Both the position numbers and the translations under genes were made by a program. A stretch of 64,000 bases of DNA from Acidobacteriota bacterium (GTDB lineage: Bacteria > Acidobacteriota > Holophagae > Holophagales > Holophagaceae): NCBI GenBank assembly GCA_021794095.1, contig JAJYRN010000011.1, forward strand, positions 40,136-104,135, given 5' to 3'. Below, piece after piece: positions 26,784 to 35,186 of this stretch (positions within the stretch are counted from its first letter, which is position 1; each line of letters opens with the position of its first letter). The notes beneath the pieces are model-generated. The model had not been told where the DNA came from and made no database searches. It saw nothing but the letters and a program-made list of their open reading frames with translations.

Positions 26784-27542
26784 TTACGGACACAACCCGC
26801 CGTCCACGTTGATGATCTGGCCGCTCATGTAGCTGGCCCAGTCGGAGCAGAGGAAGGCCACGACGCCGGCCACCTCCTCGGGTTCACCCTCGCGCTTGAG
26901 GATGGTGGGGGCCAGCATCTCGCGGCGGACCTCCTCGGGCACGTCGGCGGTGAGCTCCGTGTGGATGAGGCCGGGATTCACCGCGTTCACCAGCACACCG
27001 AAGGGGGCCATCTCCCGGGCCAGGCTCTTGGTGAGGGCCATGATGGCGCCCTTGCTGGCGCCGTAGTTGGTCTGGCCGGCCTTCCCGATGATGCCTGTGG
27101 GGCTCACGATGTTGACGATGCGGCCCCACTTGCGGGCCATCATGCCGCGCACGAAGGCCTTGGTGGCATAGACCGTGCCCCGCAGGTTCACGTCCATCAC
27201 CTCCTCCCACTTCTCGTCGCCCATGAGGATGAACGGCCCGTCTTTCCGCGTGCCGGCGTTGTTTACGAGGATGTCCACCGGGCCCAGTTCCGCCTTCACT
27301 CGGTCCGCGCAGGCCTCCAGTTCGGCCTTCACCCGCACATCCGCCAGCACGACCAGCGACTTCCGGCCCATGGCGCGGATCTCGGCGGCCACGGCTTCCG
27401 CCAGGTCCAGGTTCGTGCGGGCATGCACCGCCACATCGGCGCCCCAGCGGGCCAATTCCACGGCGATGGCCCGGCCGATGCCCCGGGACGATCCGGTGAC
27501 GAAGGCCGTGCGACCCAGCAGGGGGGGGTGGTTGAAGGGCAT
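26784..27542 (-). CDS. Short-chain dehydrogenase/reductase, FabG-like
   Basis: NAD(P)-dependent SDR of 252 residues. TGSSRGIG (cofactor loop), NNAG, the Ser of IVSPTGIIGKAGQTNYGASK with Tyr and Lys of the catalytic tetrad, and the PG motif in VNPGLIHTEL are all present. An Arg after TGSS favours NADPH. Overall it matches 3-oxoacyl-ACP reductase (FabG) closely, with the ending MSGQIINVDGGLCP, but it stands outside any fatty-acid synthesis cluster, so a role in another pathway (polyhydroxyalkanoate, polyketide or modified fatty acid) is equally possible. Divergent from the pterin dehydratase gene. Confidence 0.87.
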   Translation of the reverse strand: MPFNHPPLLGRTAFVTGSSRGIGRAIAVELARWGADVAVHARTNLDLAEAVAAEIRAMGRKSLVVLADVRVKAELEACADRVKAELGPVDILVNNAGTRKDGPFILMGDEKWEEVMDVNLRGTVYATKAFVRGMMARKWGRIVNIVSPTGIIGKAGQTNYGASKGAIMALTKSLAREMAPFGVLVNAVNPGLIHTELTADVPEEVRREMLAPTILKREGEPEEVAGVVAFLCSDWASYMSGQIINVDGGLCP

Positions 27543-27592
27543 GGGGGGACTCGTTCATGTCAAACCAGTTAGGATGCACCGGGGGAGGGCGC

Positions 27593-27901
27593 ATGTCCAA
27601 GGATCTGGTTCACCATGACGCCCTGGAGGCTTTTCTGAAGGTGCATCCCGATTGGGTGGCCCAGGGCGAGGCCCACGGGCTGACCCTGCGCCGGCGCTAT
27701 GTCTTTTCGGCCTATGCCCGCGGGCTGGGCTTCGTGGTGGCCGCGGCGGAACACGCCGAGCGCGTGAACCACCACCCGGACCTGACCCTCGGCTACCGCT
27801 GGGTCGTGGCGGTGCTCACCACCCATGTCAGCAAGGGCGTCACCCAGCGGGATCTCGATCTGGCCGAAGCCCTCGACCGCCTGTACCAGGAGCATCTGTA
27901 G
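27593..27901 (+). CDS. 4a-hydroxytetrahydrobiopterin dehydratase (pterin-4-alpha-carbinolamine dehydratase)
   Basis: Regenerates the pterin cofactor after phenylalanine hydroxylase, or acts in molybdopterin or other pterin metabolism. The 102-residue product contains the PCD signature: YVFSAYARGLGFVVAAAEHAERVNHHPDLTLGY with the catalytic His-His-Pro, then VVAVLTTHVSKGVTQRDLDLAEALDRLY. ATG 27593 is chosen because GGGGGAGGG precedes it. No phenylalanine hydroxylase gene lies nearby, but hppD at 19.4-20.6 kb shows that the tyrosine branch exists. Converges on a small exported-protein gene, with eight bases between stops. Confidence 0.9.
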   Translation: MSKDLVHHDALEAFLKVHPDWVAQGEAHGLTLRRRYVFSAYARGLGFVVAAAEHAERVNHHPDLTLGYRWVVAVLTTHVSKGVTQRDLDLAEALDRLYQEHL

Positions 27902-27908
27902 CCGGAGG

Positions 27909-28364
27909 CTACCGCCCCGCCACCACCCCGGGTGGCGGCCGGTTGAAACGATCCTGGAGGGAGCGGGCCATGGCTGGTCCGAGGGTCTCCGGGTGGGAAG
28001 GATCCGTGGCCATGAAGATGCCCAGATCCACCGAGGCGTTGTCCGGAGGCGGGCTCTTGAAGGCTTCGACCAGGCGCTGGCGCAAATCAAGGACGAAGCC
28101 GGCCAGGGCCTCCGAGCGGGGATCTCCTGGAGGCAGGAAGTCCAGGACCTCCACCGTGGCGCCCGGATGGGCATGACGGTGCGCGTGCGGGGGACTGGGG
28201 CGTGGCGAGGTCCGAAGCAGGCCGTACCAGGCGCCTGCCGGAACCAGAACGATCCGGGTGGCGGGATCCTTGCCCAGGGCGGTTTGAAGGTCCAGCTGCA
28301 GATCCGGTTCCGCCGCGCCCAGGGTGAGGGCGGCCAGGAACGGGAACAGCACGAGGGGGCGCAT
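27909..28364 (-). CDS. Exported hypothetical protein, 151 residues
   Basis: Not recognised. The start MRPLVLFPFLAALTLGAAEP is a signal peptide with a likely cleavage after GAA, so the mature protein would be periplasmic. The mature part contains DLQLDLQTALGKDPATRIVLVPAGAWYGLL, a His/Pro-rich loop (PRPSPPHAHRHAHPG) that could bind metal, and VEVLDFLPPGDPRSEALAGFVLDLRQRLVEAF. No cysteine. Follows the pseudouridine synthase gene downstream by 37 bases on the same strand, so it may be the last gene of that transcript. Confidence 0.6.
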   Translation of the reverse strand: MRPLVLFPFLAALTLGAAEPDLQLDLQTALGKDPATRIVLVPAGAWYGLLRTSPRPSPPHAHRHAHPGATVEVLDFLPPGDPRSEALAGFVLDLRQRLVEAFKSPPPDNASVDLGIFMATDPSHPETLGPAMARSLQDRFNRPPPGVVAGR

Positions 28365-28401
28365 CGAACACCATGGATGAGGCCTGGAAGCCTGGGATTC
28401 C

Positions 28402-30210
28402 TCAGGATCTCCGCGGTTTGGGTTTGCCGGGGCGGCCGGCGGCCCGCTTGGCGGGGCCTTCCCGGCGGGGGGGAGCCGGCCGGTCGGTGGCGCCCGTGGG
28501 GCGGCGGGGACGCGCCTCGGAGCCCTCGCGGGAGGGCCGGTCAGCGGGGCCTACCCGGCGGGGGCGGGCGGGACGGTCGGCGTGATCGAAGGTGCGGCGG
28601 GGACGCGCCTCGGAGCCTTCGCGGGAGGGCCGATCGCTGGGGCCTTCCCGGCGGGGCCGGGCGGGACGGTCGGTGTGGTCGAAGGTGCGGCGGGGACGCG
28701 CCTCGGACCCCTCGCGGGCCGGGCGATCGCTGGGGCCTTCCCGGCGGGGCCGGGCAGGACGGTCGGTGTGGTCGAAGGTGCGACGGGGACGGGTCTCGGA
28801 CCCCTCGCGGGCCGGGCGATCGCTGGGGCCTTCACGGCGGGGCCGGGCAGGACGGTCGGCGTGATCGAAGGTGCGACGGGGGCGGGTCTCGGACCCCTCG
28901 CGGGCCGGGCGATCGCTGGGGCCTTCCCGGCGGGGCCGTGCAGGGCGGTCGTTTGGGTCGAAGGTGCGACGGGGACGGGTCTCGGACCCTTCGCGGGCCG
29001 GGCGATCGCTGGGCCCTTCGCGGCGGGGCCGTGCAGGACGGTCGGCATGATCGAAGGTGCGGCGGGGACGATCCTCAGATCCCTCGCGGGAGGGCCGGTC
29101 AGCGGTGCCTTCCGGGCGGGGGCGGGCGGGACGGTCCGCGGGGGCATCCGGGTGGTCGAAGCGGCGGGCCCGGGCGGAGCGATCCAGCTTGCGCTCCCGG
29201 GTGATCCGGGGCTTGAAGATGCCTTCATCGCCCTTCACGCCTTCGGTGGCGCGATGCAGCCGGGCCTGGGTGCGCAGGGCCTTCAGAACGGCATCCATGT
29301 CGGCGGGCAGGGGGGCGGTCACAGTGACCTGCTCGTCGGTGACGGGGTGGCGGAAGCCCAGCAGCTCGGCGTGAAGGGCCTGGCGATCCAGCAGCGGGCT
29401 TTCGGTGCCATAGACTTGATCGCCCAGCAGAGGGTACCCCTTGTCGGCGAACTGCACGCGGATCTGGTTGCGGCGGCCGGTTTCCAGGCGCACCTCCACG
29501 ACGGTGTGGCCCGGCAGGCGCTCCACGACGCGGTAGTGGGTGACGGCTTCCTTCGCGCCGGGAGGCATGCGCTTGCCGCCGTGCCCCTTGCGTTCCTTGG
29601 CCACGGACATCTTCAGGGACTTGGCGTGCTCAATGAGGTGGCCCGCCAGGGTGCCGCTGTTCTCCGGCAGCTCGCCCACCAGCACGGCACGGTAGACCCG
29701 CTGCAGCTTGTGCAGCTCGAACATCTTTTTCAGGCCATGCAGGGCCTCAGGGGTCTTGGCGAAGACCAGCACACCCGAGGTGAAGCGGTCGAGGCGGTGC
29801 ACGATGTAGAGCTGGAAGCGCTTGAAGCCGCGGCGCCGATAGGATTCGGTGATGGCCTCGGCCAGGCTGGGTTCGCCGCCCTGTTCGGCGGGCACCGTGA
29901 GGAGCCCCGCGGGCTTGTGCACGAAGAGCAGGTGCGCATCCTCCCACAGGGTCTCGAAGGGGCCGGACTGCAGCTTCCGCGGCGCGGGCAGCACCTCGTA
30001 GGTGCGTTCGGGATCGAAGCTCACCTTCACCCGGTCCCCGGGCTTGAGGCGGAGGCCGTAGGTTTCGGCGGTGGCCCCGTTGACGGTGACGCAGCGGCCA
30101 TCAATGAAGCCCTTGGCCTGCCGGTGGCTCACCACCAGTACCCGGTGCACTTCCGTGGCCAGCGCCGCGCCCTCCTGCTCCGCCTGCCATTCCCGTTCGA
30201 TGCGTGCCAT
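28402..30210 (-). CDS. RluA-family RNA pseudouridine synthase with long repetitive basic tail
   Basis: Isomerises specific uridines in rRNA or tRNA. In 602 residues: an S4-like RNA-binding domain (residues about 15-75; HRQAKGFIDGRCVTVNG), the catalytic domain with the motif-II Asp in IVHRLDRFTSGVLVFAKT (about 130-150), RVYRAVLVGELP, and GRRNQIRVQFADKGYPLLGD, then from about residue 340 a disordered Arg/Pro/Asp/Glu-rich tail built from near-identical 31-residue units (see the repeat entry). Family members normally end near residue 320, so the tail nearly doubles the protein. It may bind RNA or drive condensation; this is inference. AAGGAG precedes the ATG. Confidence 0.88.
   Translation of the reverse strand: MARIEREWQAEQEGAALATEVHRVLVVSHRQAKGFIDGRCVTVNGATAETYGLRLKPGDRVKVSFDPERTYEVLPAPRKLQSGPFETLWEDAHLLFVHKPAGLLTVPAEQGGEPSLAEAITESYRRRGFKRFQLYIVHRLDRFTSGVLVFAKTPEALHGLKKMFELHKLQRVYRAVLVGELPENSGTLAGHLIEHAKSLKMSVAKERKGHGGKRMPPGAKEAVTHYRVVERLPGHTVVEVRLETGRRNQIRVQFADKGYPLLGDQVYGTESPLLDRQALHAELLGFRHPVTDEQVTVTAPLPADMDAVLKALRTQARLHRATEGVKGDEGIFKPRITRERKLDRSARARRFDHPDAPADRPARPRPEGTADRPSREGSEDRPRRTFDHADRPARPRREGPSDRPAREGSETRPRRTFDPNDRPARPRREGPSDRPAREGSETRPRRTFDHADRPARPRREGPSDRPAREGSETRPRRTFDHTDRPARPRREGPSDRPAREGSEARPRRTFDHTDRPARPRREGPSDRPSREGSEARPRRTFDHADRPARPRRVGPADRPSREGSEARPRRPTGATDRPAPPRREGPAKRAAGRPGKPKPRRS
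28480..29165 (-). repeat. In-frame 93-bp tandem repeat array encoding 31-residue units
   Basis: Unit boundaries (GAAGGTGCG on the plus strand) recur at 28588, 28681, 28774, 28867, 28960 and 29053, exactly 93 bases apart; the next, at 29158, is 105 away because of a 12-base insertion. A diverged unit lies at 28495-28587. Units differ at a few positions only (HAD/HTD/PND; SREG/AREG; ETR/EAR), so they are recent duplications. Each encodes a unit like DRPARPRREGPSDRPAREGS followed by about 11 more residues. Confidence 0.93.
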
Positions 30211-30304
30211 GGACTCTCCTTGGCCCCGCGTCCTTCAAACGCCGGGCAGTTCTCCAGCAGAACACGGAAGCAGCGATATGCCCAGGTGAATCGCGCGCCC
30301 GGGC

Positions 30305-31033
30305 TCAATCCTCGCGGGCGGGCAGTTCGGGCACCAGCGAGGTGGTGAAGGTGGCCTCCACGCGGAACACGGTGCGGATGAGGTCGGCGGTGAGCACCGC
30401 ATGGGGTTGGCCATCGCCCACGAGGCGGCCCCGGTCCAGCACCAGGACGCGGTCGAAGCGGTAGGCGGCGCGGATGTCGTGGAGGCTGACCAGGACCGTG
30501 TTCCCGCGCTCTGCCAGTTGCCGGGCTAGGCGGTACACCTCCAGGGCGTGGCGCACATCGAGCTGGGCCACCGGCTCGTCCCAGAGCTGGATCGGCGCCT
30601 GGGTAGCCAAGGCCCGTGCCAGGATCACCCGGTGCCGCTCGCCGCCGGAGAGCCGGGTGACGGGCCGGTCGCCCAGGTCCACCAGGTCCATGGCGGCCAG
30701 GGCCTCGGCCACGCCCGCGGGATCGTCGCCCCAGGCATAACGGCCCTGGGCCACCACCTCCCGGACCGGAAAGCCGAACTCGAAGAGGGCTTCCTGTCCC
30801 ATCCAGGCCAGGCGGCGGCCCCGTTCCTGCGCGGGAATTCTCGCCAAGGACTGTCCATTCCAGAGGATGTCGCCGCTGGCGGGCAGGAGGCCGGCCAAGG
30901 CCTGCATCAGCGTGGATTTGCCCGCGCCGTTGGGCCCCACCACTGCCACCAGCTCGGCGGGGCCCAGGGTCAAGGACACCCCGGTCAGCCGCCCAGGCAC
31001 CGTCAGGGCAGAGGCCTGGAGGGCGGGCGTCAT
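30305..31033 (-). CDS. btuD: Cobalamin/iron-chelate ABC transporter ATP-binding protein
   Basis: ATPase of the vitamin B12 importer. The 242-residue product has Walker A VVGPNGAGKSTLMQAL, Q-loop AWMGQEALFEFGFPV, signature TRLSGGERHRVILARALA, Walker B IQLWDEPVAQLD and the switch His in VSLHDI. The ATG at 31033 overlaps the permease stop by four bases. A long reading that continues upstream belongs to another frame of the permease gene and is rejected. Last gene of btuB-F-C-D. The B12 role comes from the riboswitch upstream; the family alone would also fit iron siderophores or haem. Confidence 0.87.
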   Translation of the reverse strand: MTPALQASALTVPGRLTGVSLTLGPAELVAVVGPNGAGKSTLMQALAGLLPASGDILWNGQSLARIPAQERGRRLAWMGQEALFEFGFPVREVVAQGRYAWGDDPAGVAEALAAMDLVDLGDRPVTRLSGGERHRVILARALATQAPIQLWDEPVAQLDVRHALEVYRLARQLAERGNTVLVSLHDIRAAYRFDRVLVLDRGRLVGDGQPHAVLTADLIRTVFRVEATFTTSLVPELPARED

Positions 31034-32016
31034 CGGGCCCTCCGCAGCAGCCAGAGGAAGAAAGGACCGCCCACCACCGCGGTGACCACGCCCAGGCGCA
31101 GGCCGATGGGGAAGAGGCGGGTCGCCAGGTCGCAAGCCAGCAGGAAGGCGGCGCCGCCGAGCATGGAATAGGGCAGGAGGCGCCGGTGATCCGGGCCGAA
31201 AACCAGGCGCAGCGCGTGGGGCACCACCAGCCCCACGAAGGCGATGATGCCGCCGATGGCCGTGGCCAGGGCCGTGAGGACGGTGGCCAGGATGATCAGC
31301 TTCCGCCGGAGCCGCCGCACGTCCACGCCGAGGCTCTGGGCGCTCTGCTCGCCCAGGCTCAGCAGGTTGAGGGCCCGGCCCATGGGCAGCAGCAGGAGGC
31401 AGCCCAGCAGGATGGCGGGGACGCCCATCCAGACATGCTCCCAGCTGCGGTTCTCCAGTCCTCCCATGAGCCAGAAGAGGATCTGGGCGTTCACCTCGAA
31501 GTGCCCGGCGCTGATCGTGAGGAGGAAGCTGGTGCCCGCGCCCAGGAGGGCGTTGAGGGCCACGCCGGAGAGCAGCAGCCGCTCGGTCCCCGCGCCCCGC
31601 TCCGCCAGGAGGATGACGGCGCCGGTGGCGACGAAGGCCCCCAGGATGGAGGCGACCGGGAGGGTCCAGATGGAGGCCGCCGCCACGCCCAGGGAGGGGC
31701 CGAGGGCCAGCACGGCCACGGCGCCCAGGGCCCCGCCGCTGCTCACGCCCAGCAGGCCAGGATCGGCCAGGGGATTGCGGAAGAACGCCTGCATCACCAC
31801 GCCGCTGGCGGCCAGCGCCGCGCCCGCGGCCAGGCCCACCAGGGTGCGGGGCAGGCGGAAATCCCACACCACGGTGCGGGAGAGGCTGTCGCCCCGGCCC
31901 ACCAGCGCGTCCAGCACCTGCATGGGCCCGAGCCGCAACTCTCCGAAGGCCAGGGAAGCCAGGAACGCGACGGCCAGGAGCAGACCCAGCAGGGGCAGGG
32001 CGGCCCGGGTCTTCAC
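31030..32016 (-). CDS. btuC: FecCD-family permease, cobalamin import
   Basis: Inner-membrane permease of the BtuC/FecCD fold; 328 residues with about ten helices. Conserved pieces: LPRTLVGLAAGAALAASGVVMQAFFRNPLADPGLLGVSSGGALGAV, GVALNALLGAGTSFLL and FVGLVVPHALRLVFGPDHRRLLPYSMLGGAAFLLACD. The Gly-Ala-Gly pattern of the coupling-helix loop to BtuD is present. The start overlaps the binding-protein stop by four bases and the stop overlaps the ATPase start by four bases, so the three are translated as a coupled set. Confidence 0.9.
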   Translation of the reverse strand: MKTRAALPLLGLLLAVAFLASLAFGELRLGPMQVLDALVGRGDSLSRTVVWDFRLPRTLVGLAAGAALAASGVVMQAFFRNPLADPGLLGVSSGGALGAVAVLALGPSLGVAAASIWTLPVASILGAFVATGAVILLAERGAGTERLLLSGVALNALLGAGTSFLLTISAGHFEVNAQILFWLMGGLENRSWEHVWMGVPAILLGCLLLLPMGRALNLLSLGEQSAQSLGVDVRRLRRKLIILATVLTALATAIGGIIAFVGLVVPHALRLVFGPDHRRLLPYSMLGGAAFLLACDLATRLFPIGLRLGVVTAVVGGPFFLWLLRRAR

Positions 32017-32840
32017 TTGAAACGCTCCGGATGCAGGGCGCGGGCCAGGGCTTCGTAGGCGTCAATGCGATGCTGGGACACACTGGATAGCAGCGCTTCC
32101 GGCAGGCGCACGACATGCCCGGCCTGGAAGGCGGGCAGCAGGCGGTAGGCCGGAATCTGGGCCAGGCGGGCGAGGATGTTGGGTTCATCATCCGCCACCA
32201 GCACCTCGGGATTCCAGGCCAGCAAGAGCTCCGAAGGCGTGGGCTGATGGCCTTTCAGGCCCGCCACGGCGGCCACGTTGATGGCCCCGGCGTGATCGCA
32301 GAGATCCTGGAAGGTGGTGCCGGAGCCGGCGGTGAAGGGGTAGATGCTGGCGGCCAGAACCCGCACCGGACGCACGCCCTGGAGGCGCTTCGCCAGGGCC
32401 GCGACGCGGGCCCGGCTCTGGGCGATGAGGGCCTCGGCCTGCGCGTCCCGTCCCAGCGCGTGGCCCAGGAGGCGCAGGTCCGTGTACACATCCTCCAGGG
32501 AATCGAAATGGTCCAGCACCAGAAGCCGGACCCCCGCCCGCCGCAGCAGGGCGAGGGTTTCGGGGCGCGTGTAGCTGGCGGCCAGCACCAGGTCCGGATG
32601 GAACACCAGGACGCTTTCCGCATCGCTGTCCTTCAGGGTCGGGTAGGACTGGGCCTGGCTGGCCACGGGGCTGTAGCGGGCATCGCGGCCCAGGTTGCTG
32701 AGGGCCGCGATCTGGCCCGGCGCCGCCAGAGCCATCAGCAGCTCATCGGTGCCCACTGCCTGGCTCACCACCCGCCGCGGCGGGGCCGCGGCGAGGGGGA
32801 GGAGCGCCAGGAACAGCAGCAGGAAGCGGAGGGGGCGCAT
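32013..32840 (-). CDS. btuF: Periplasmic cobalamin-binding protein
   Basis: Substrate-binding protein (TroA/BtuF fold) for the B12 importer. The 275-residue product has a signal peptide (MRPLRFLLLFLALLPLAAA), followed by PRRVVSQAVGTDELLMALAAPGQIAALS, FHPDLVLAASYTRPETL, the long backbone helix around AEALIAQSRARVAALAKRLQ and LLAWNPEVLVADDEPNI, as in BtuF-like proteins. Its ATG overlaps the btuB stop by a single base (TGATG). Length and fold fit the class III binding proteins. Lipid attachment is not seen. Confidence 0.88.
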   Translation of the reverse strand: MRPLRFLLLFLALLPLAAAPPRRVVSQAVGTDELLMALAAPGQIAALSNLGRDARYSPVASQAQSYPTLKDSDAESVLVFHPDLVLAASYTRPETLALLRRAGVRLLVLDHFDSLEDVYTDLRLLGHALGRDAQAEALIAQSRARVAALAKRLQGVRPVRVLAASIYPFTAGSGTTFQDLCDHAGAINVAAVAGLKGHQPTPSELLLAWNPEVLVADDEPNILARLAQIPAYRLLPAFQAGHVVRLPEALLSSVSQHRIDAYEALARALHPERFK

Positions 32841-34867
32841 CAGAAGGTCCAGGTGGCGGACAGGGTCCAGCGGGGGAAGGGCGCCGGGAACCCGTAGACC
32901 AGCGCCGCGTCGCCGTTGCCATCGTAGCGGCCCGTCAGCCAGTCCGGCACGCTCTGCCGCGGCTGGAGCAGATGCTCACCGCGCAGGGCCACGGTGACGT
33001 TCTTTCCCAGGGCCCGGGAGAGGCCCACGGCGAGATCACGGTAGGGCTTCCGGGGCGCGATCACGGCGTAGGTGGTGTCATTCAGGTCGTAGCGCGGCCC
33101 CACGTGGGCGAAGCGGAGGTCAGCCCGCCAGCCCTCGGACTGGAGGAAGGCGCTGAAGGCTCCGGTGAAGAAGGGATGGCGGAGGATGGCGGTGTCGGCG
33201 CTGCTGCCGAAGGGGGCCTGAGGCGTATCGAGATCGCGGGTTTCCTGGCTACGCAGGGTCAGATCCCAGCCATAGGCCACTTCGCCTCCGCCCCGCCAGC
33301 CCAGGGCGCCTTCGATCCCCTGGGCGCGGATGGCGCCTTGGTTGGCGTAGTGGGAGGTGAACAGCGGCGGAAAGGCGAAGCTGGTGTCGTAGACGTAGGC
33401 CAGCAGGCTCTCGATGCGGGTGCGCTGGGCCTCCAGGCGGTATTCCCAGTGCCCGGCGAACCGGCCCGTGGCCCCCGCCTGGATCGTGCGGCTCCGCTCG
33501 GGCAGGATCGGATAGGCTGCGCCATCCTGGGCCTCGGCCTGGGCGTTCAAGGCGAATTCCACGGTGTTGGGCATGCGGAAGCCCTGGCCGACACTGGCGT
33601 AGAGCCTCAGGGCCGGAGCCAGTCGCCAGTTCAAGCCTGTGCGCCAGGTGCCCGCCTCGGCGCTCCCGGCGCGGCTGCGCACCCCGGTGTCCAGGCGCGT
33701 GAGATCCCGGTGGGCACCATCGCGCCGCAGGCCCGCCACCCAGTCCAGGCCCTCCGCCAGGGTCCAGCGCGCCTCCAGCGCCGCGGCCAGGTCGTGGCCT
33801 TCGCCGCGATACGGGGTCGCGGCGTAGGTGTTCGGATCGTAGTAGTTCGTCGCGTGGGCCGTGTCCACCCGGCCTTCGGCGCGGCCCGAGAGGCGGAAGA
33901 CCGGCACGGGCGTCCAGGTCAGCGTGAGCTGCTCCTCCACCCGGCGGAAGGTGCGGAGCACCTGCTGGCGCGGGGCCAGGTCCACCGGATCCCCGGTACT
34001 GCCGGATTCGGTCTGGAGGGTGTCCTCCAGCAGCAGGGAGGGCGCCAGTGGCCAGCGAAGGCTGGCCCCCCAGGTCTCCTGGCGGGCATGGGTCTCGCGG
34101 GTGGGATCGTAGGTCCGCACGGCGGGCCAGCCGGCAGTGTTGAAGGGCAGGGAGGCGGTCTGGCCGGCGTTGCGGTAGAAGGCCGTGAGGTCCGCCCCGC
34201 CCAGCTGGGTGCCCATCCGCAGGAACCCCTCGGCCTGGTGGAAGAGGTCATCCGGCAGGCCGTTGTCCTGGCGGAGAGCCTCGGCTCCGGCGCTGATCCA
34301 GCCGGGGTGTCCGGCCAACTGGAGCCGGGCCGAGCCGCCGCGCAGCACATCGGTGCCCGCCTTCAGGCCCACCTCGCCGTGGGCGCCCTCAGCGCCGCGA
34401 CCATAGCTGGTGAGGGCGATGACGCCGCCGATGGCATCGCTGCCGTAGAGAACGGAGGCGGGGCCCAGCACCAGCTCCACCCGCTCGATCCCCGCCAGGC
34501 TGAGGGTGCCCAGATCGGGGCTGATGGCCGTGGGATCGTTCAGCCGCATCCCGTCCAGCAGCACCACCACATTGCGGCTGAGGGTGCCATTGAGGAAGGC
34601 TGAGGTCTGGGCACCGGTGGCGCCGGTGGGCATCACCGCGCCAGGCTCGATGGCCGCGATGAGGTCGCCCAGGGTGCGGACCCCCAGGCGCTGGATCTCG
34701 GCGGCCTCCACCACGAGAACCGGGGCGGGCGTGCGGGCGATGGCCACGGGCTGGGCCTCGGCACTCACGGTGACGGTGGCCCCCGGCGGGGTCTGGGGAG
34801 CCGGAGCGCCGGCCCAGGCGAAGGCGGACGTCGCCGCCAGAAGGAAGGTGAACCTCGGGAAACCCAT
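32840..34867 (-). CDS. btuB: TonB-dependent outer-membrane receptor, cobalamin (BtuB-like)
   Basis: Outer-membrane beta-barrel that takes up B12 with energy from TonB. The 675-residue product has a signal peptide (about 1-21), a plug domain (about 45-150: VLVVEAAEIQRLGVRTLGDLIAAI, FLNGTLSRNVVVLLDGMRLNDP, GIERVELVLGPASVLYGSDAIGGVIAL) and a 22-strand-type barrel ending with an aromatic Phe (RWTLSATWTF). The gene starts behind a cobalamin riboswitch, which defines its substrate class. The ATG at 34867 has GGAGG, which lies partly in the loop of a hairpin. TonB/ExbBD are not in the window. Confidence 0.92.
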   Translation of the reverse strand: MGFPRFTFLLAATSAFAWAGAPAPQTPPGATVTVSAEAQPVAIARTPAPVLVVEAAEIQRLGVRTLGDLIAAIEPGAVMPTGATGAQTSAFLNGTLSRNVVVLLDGMRLNDPTAISPDLGTLSLAGIERVELVLGPASVLYGSDAIGGVIALTSYGRGAEGAHGEVGLKAGTDVLRGGSARLQLAGHPGWISAGAEALRQDNGLPDDLFHQAEGFLRMGTQLGGADLTAFYRNAGQTASLPFNTAGWPAVRTYDPTRETHARQETWGASLRWPLAPSLLLEDTLQTESGSTGDPVDLAPRQQVLRTFRRVEEQLTLTWTPVPVFRLSGRAEGRVDTAHATNYYDPNTYAATPYRGEGHDLAAALEARWTLAEGLDWVAGLRRDGAHRDLTRLDTGVRSRAGSAEAGTWRTGLNWRLAPALRLYASVGQGFRMPNTVEFALNAQAEAQDGAAYPILPERSRTIQAGATGRFAGHWEYRLEAQRTRIESLLAYVYDTSFAFPPLFTSHYANQGAIRAQGIEGALGWRGGGEVAYGWDLTLRSQETRDLDTPQAPFGSSADTAILRHPFFTGAFSAFLQSEGWRADLRFAHVGPRYDLNDTTYAVIAPRKPYRDLAVGLSRALGKNVTVALRGEHLLQPRQSVPDWLTGRYDGNGDAALVYGFPAPFPRWTLSATWTF

Positions 34868-34886
34868 TCATGCCTCCACGCATGAA
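34867..34886 (-). promoter_or_regulatory. Hairpin exposing/holding the btuB ribosome site
   Basis: A perfect 7-bp stem (34880-34886 with 34867-34873) whose 6-base loop (GTGGAG on the minus strand) carries most of the GGAGG ribosome site, ending at the A of the start codon. An upstream CTCCCCTCC (about 34889-34897 on the minus strand) could pair with the same GGAGG. This is the likely expression platform of the riboswitch. Confidence 0.55.
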
Positions 34887-34944
34887 GTCGCGGAGGGGAG
34901 CCGGTTCCCGGGGAACCGAAGCCCGCCCTGTGCCCGCGACAGGG

Positions 34945-35120
34945 GGTTGAGGTGTTGGACCGGTCTCCGGGCTCGCACGCGACCGGGGCCTTTCGGCGCC
35001 CCCCTCGCCTTCCCGGGACGATTCCCAGTGGCTCGGGCTTGAGGTCTCGCGCCTTGGGAGGCGCGGTACATACCGTTGCGGGGCAGCGCAGGCTTCGCAC
35101 CTGCTTCCCGAACATCCAGC
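34945..35120 (-). promoter_or_regulatory. Cobalamin riboswitch (AdoCbl/MeCbl class)
   Basis: On the minus strand the core elements appear in order: GGGAAGCAGGTGCGAAGCCT, then CTGCCCCGCAAC, the B12-box-like GAGCCACTGGGA, a purine-rich segment and GAGCCCGGAGACCGG followed by the pairing GGTCCAACACC. These match the conserved regions of cobalamin riboswitches. It lies 80-250 bases before btuB and probably controls translation through the SD hairpin. Bounds are approximate by ten bases on each side. Confidence 0.88.
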
Positions 35121-35174
35121 ACACGATGTCAGGATCCCCAGAGAACCACGGCCGGGCGCTTCCAGGCAAGCAGA

Positions 35175-35180
35175 TACAAT
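35175..35180 (+). promoter_or_regulatory. -10-like element of mtnP, possible leaderless start
   Basis: TACAAT ends six bases before the mtnP ATG (35187), and no ribosome site is seen in the gap (GAACCC). If this is the -10 box, transcription would start at or beside the ATG. The -35 is poor. Confidence 0.4.
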
Positions 35181-35186
35181 GAACCC

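Noticed and set aside
28480..29165. 93-bp repeats as a CRISPR or non-coding satellite array
   Set aside because: No spacers, unit length is a multiple of three, and the frame of the pseudouridine synthase runs through all units.
30305..32191. Minus-strand frame of 628 codons joining the btuD ATPase to a long upstream extension
   Set aside because: The extension is an alternative frame of btuC; the ATPase has its own ATG at 31033 overlapping the btuC stop.
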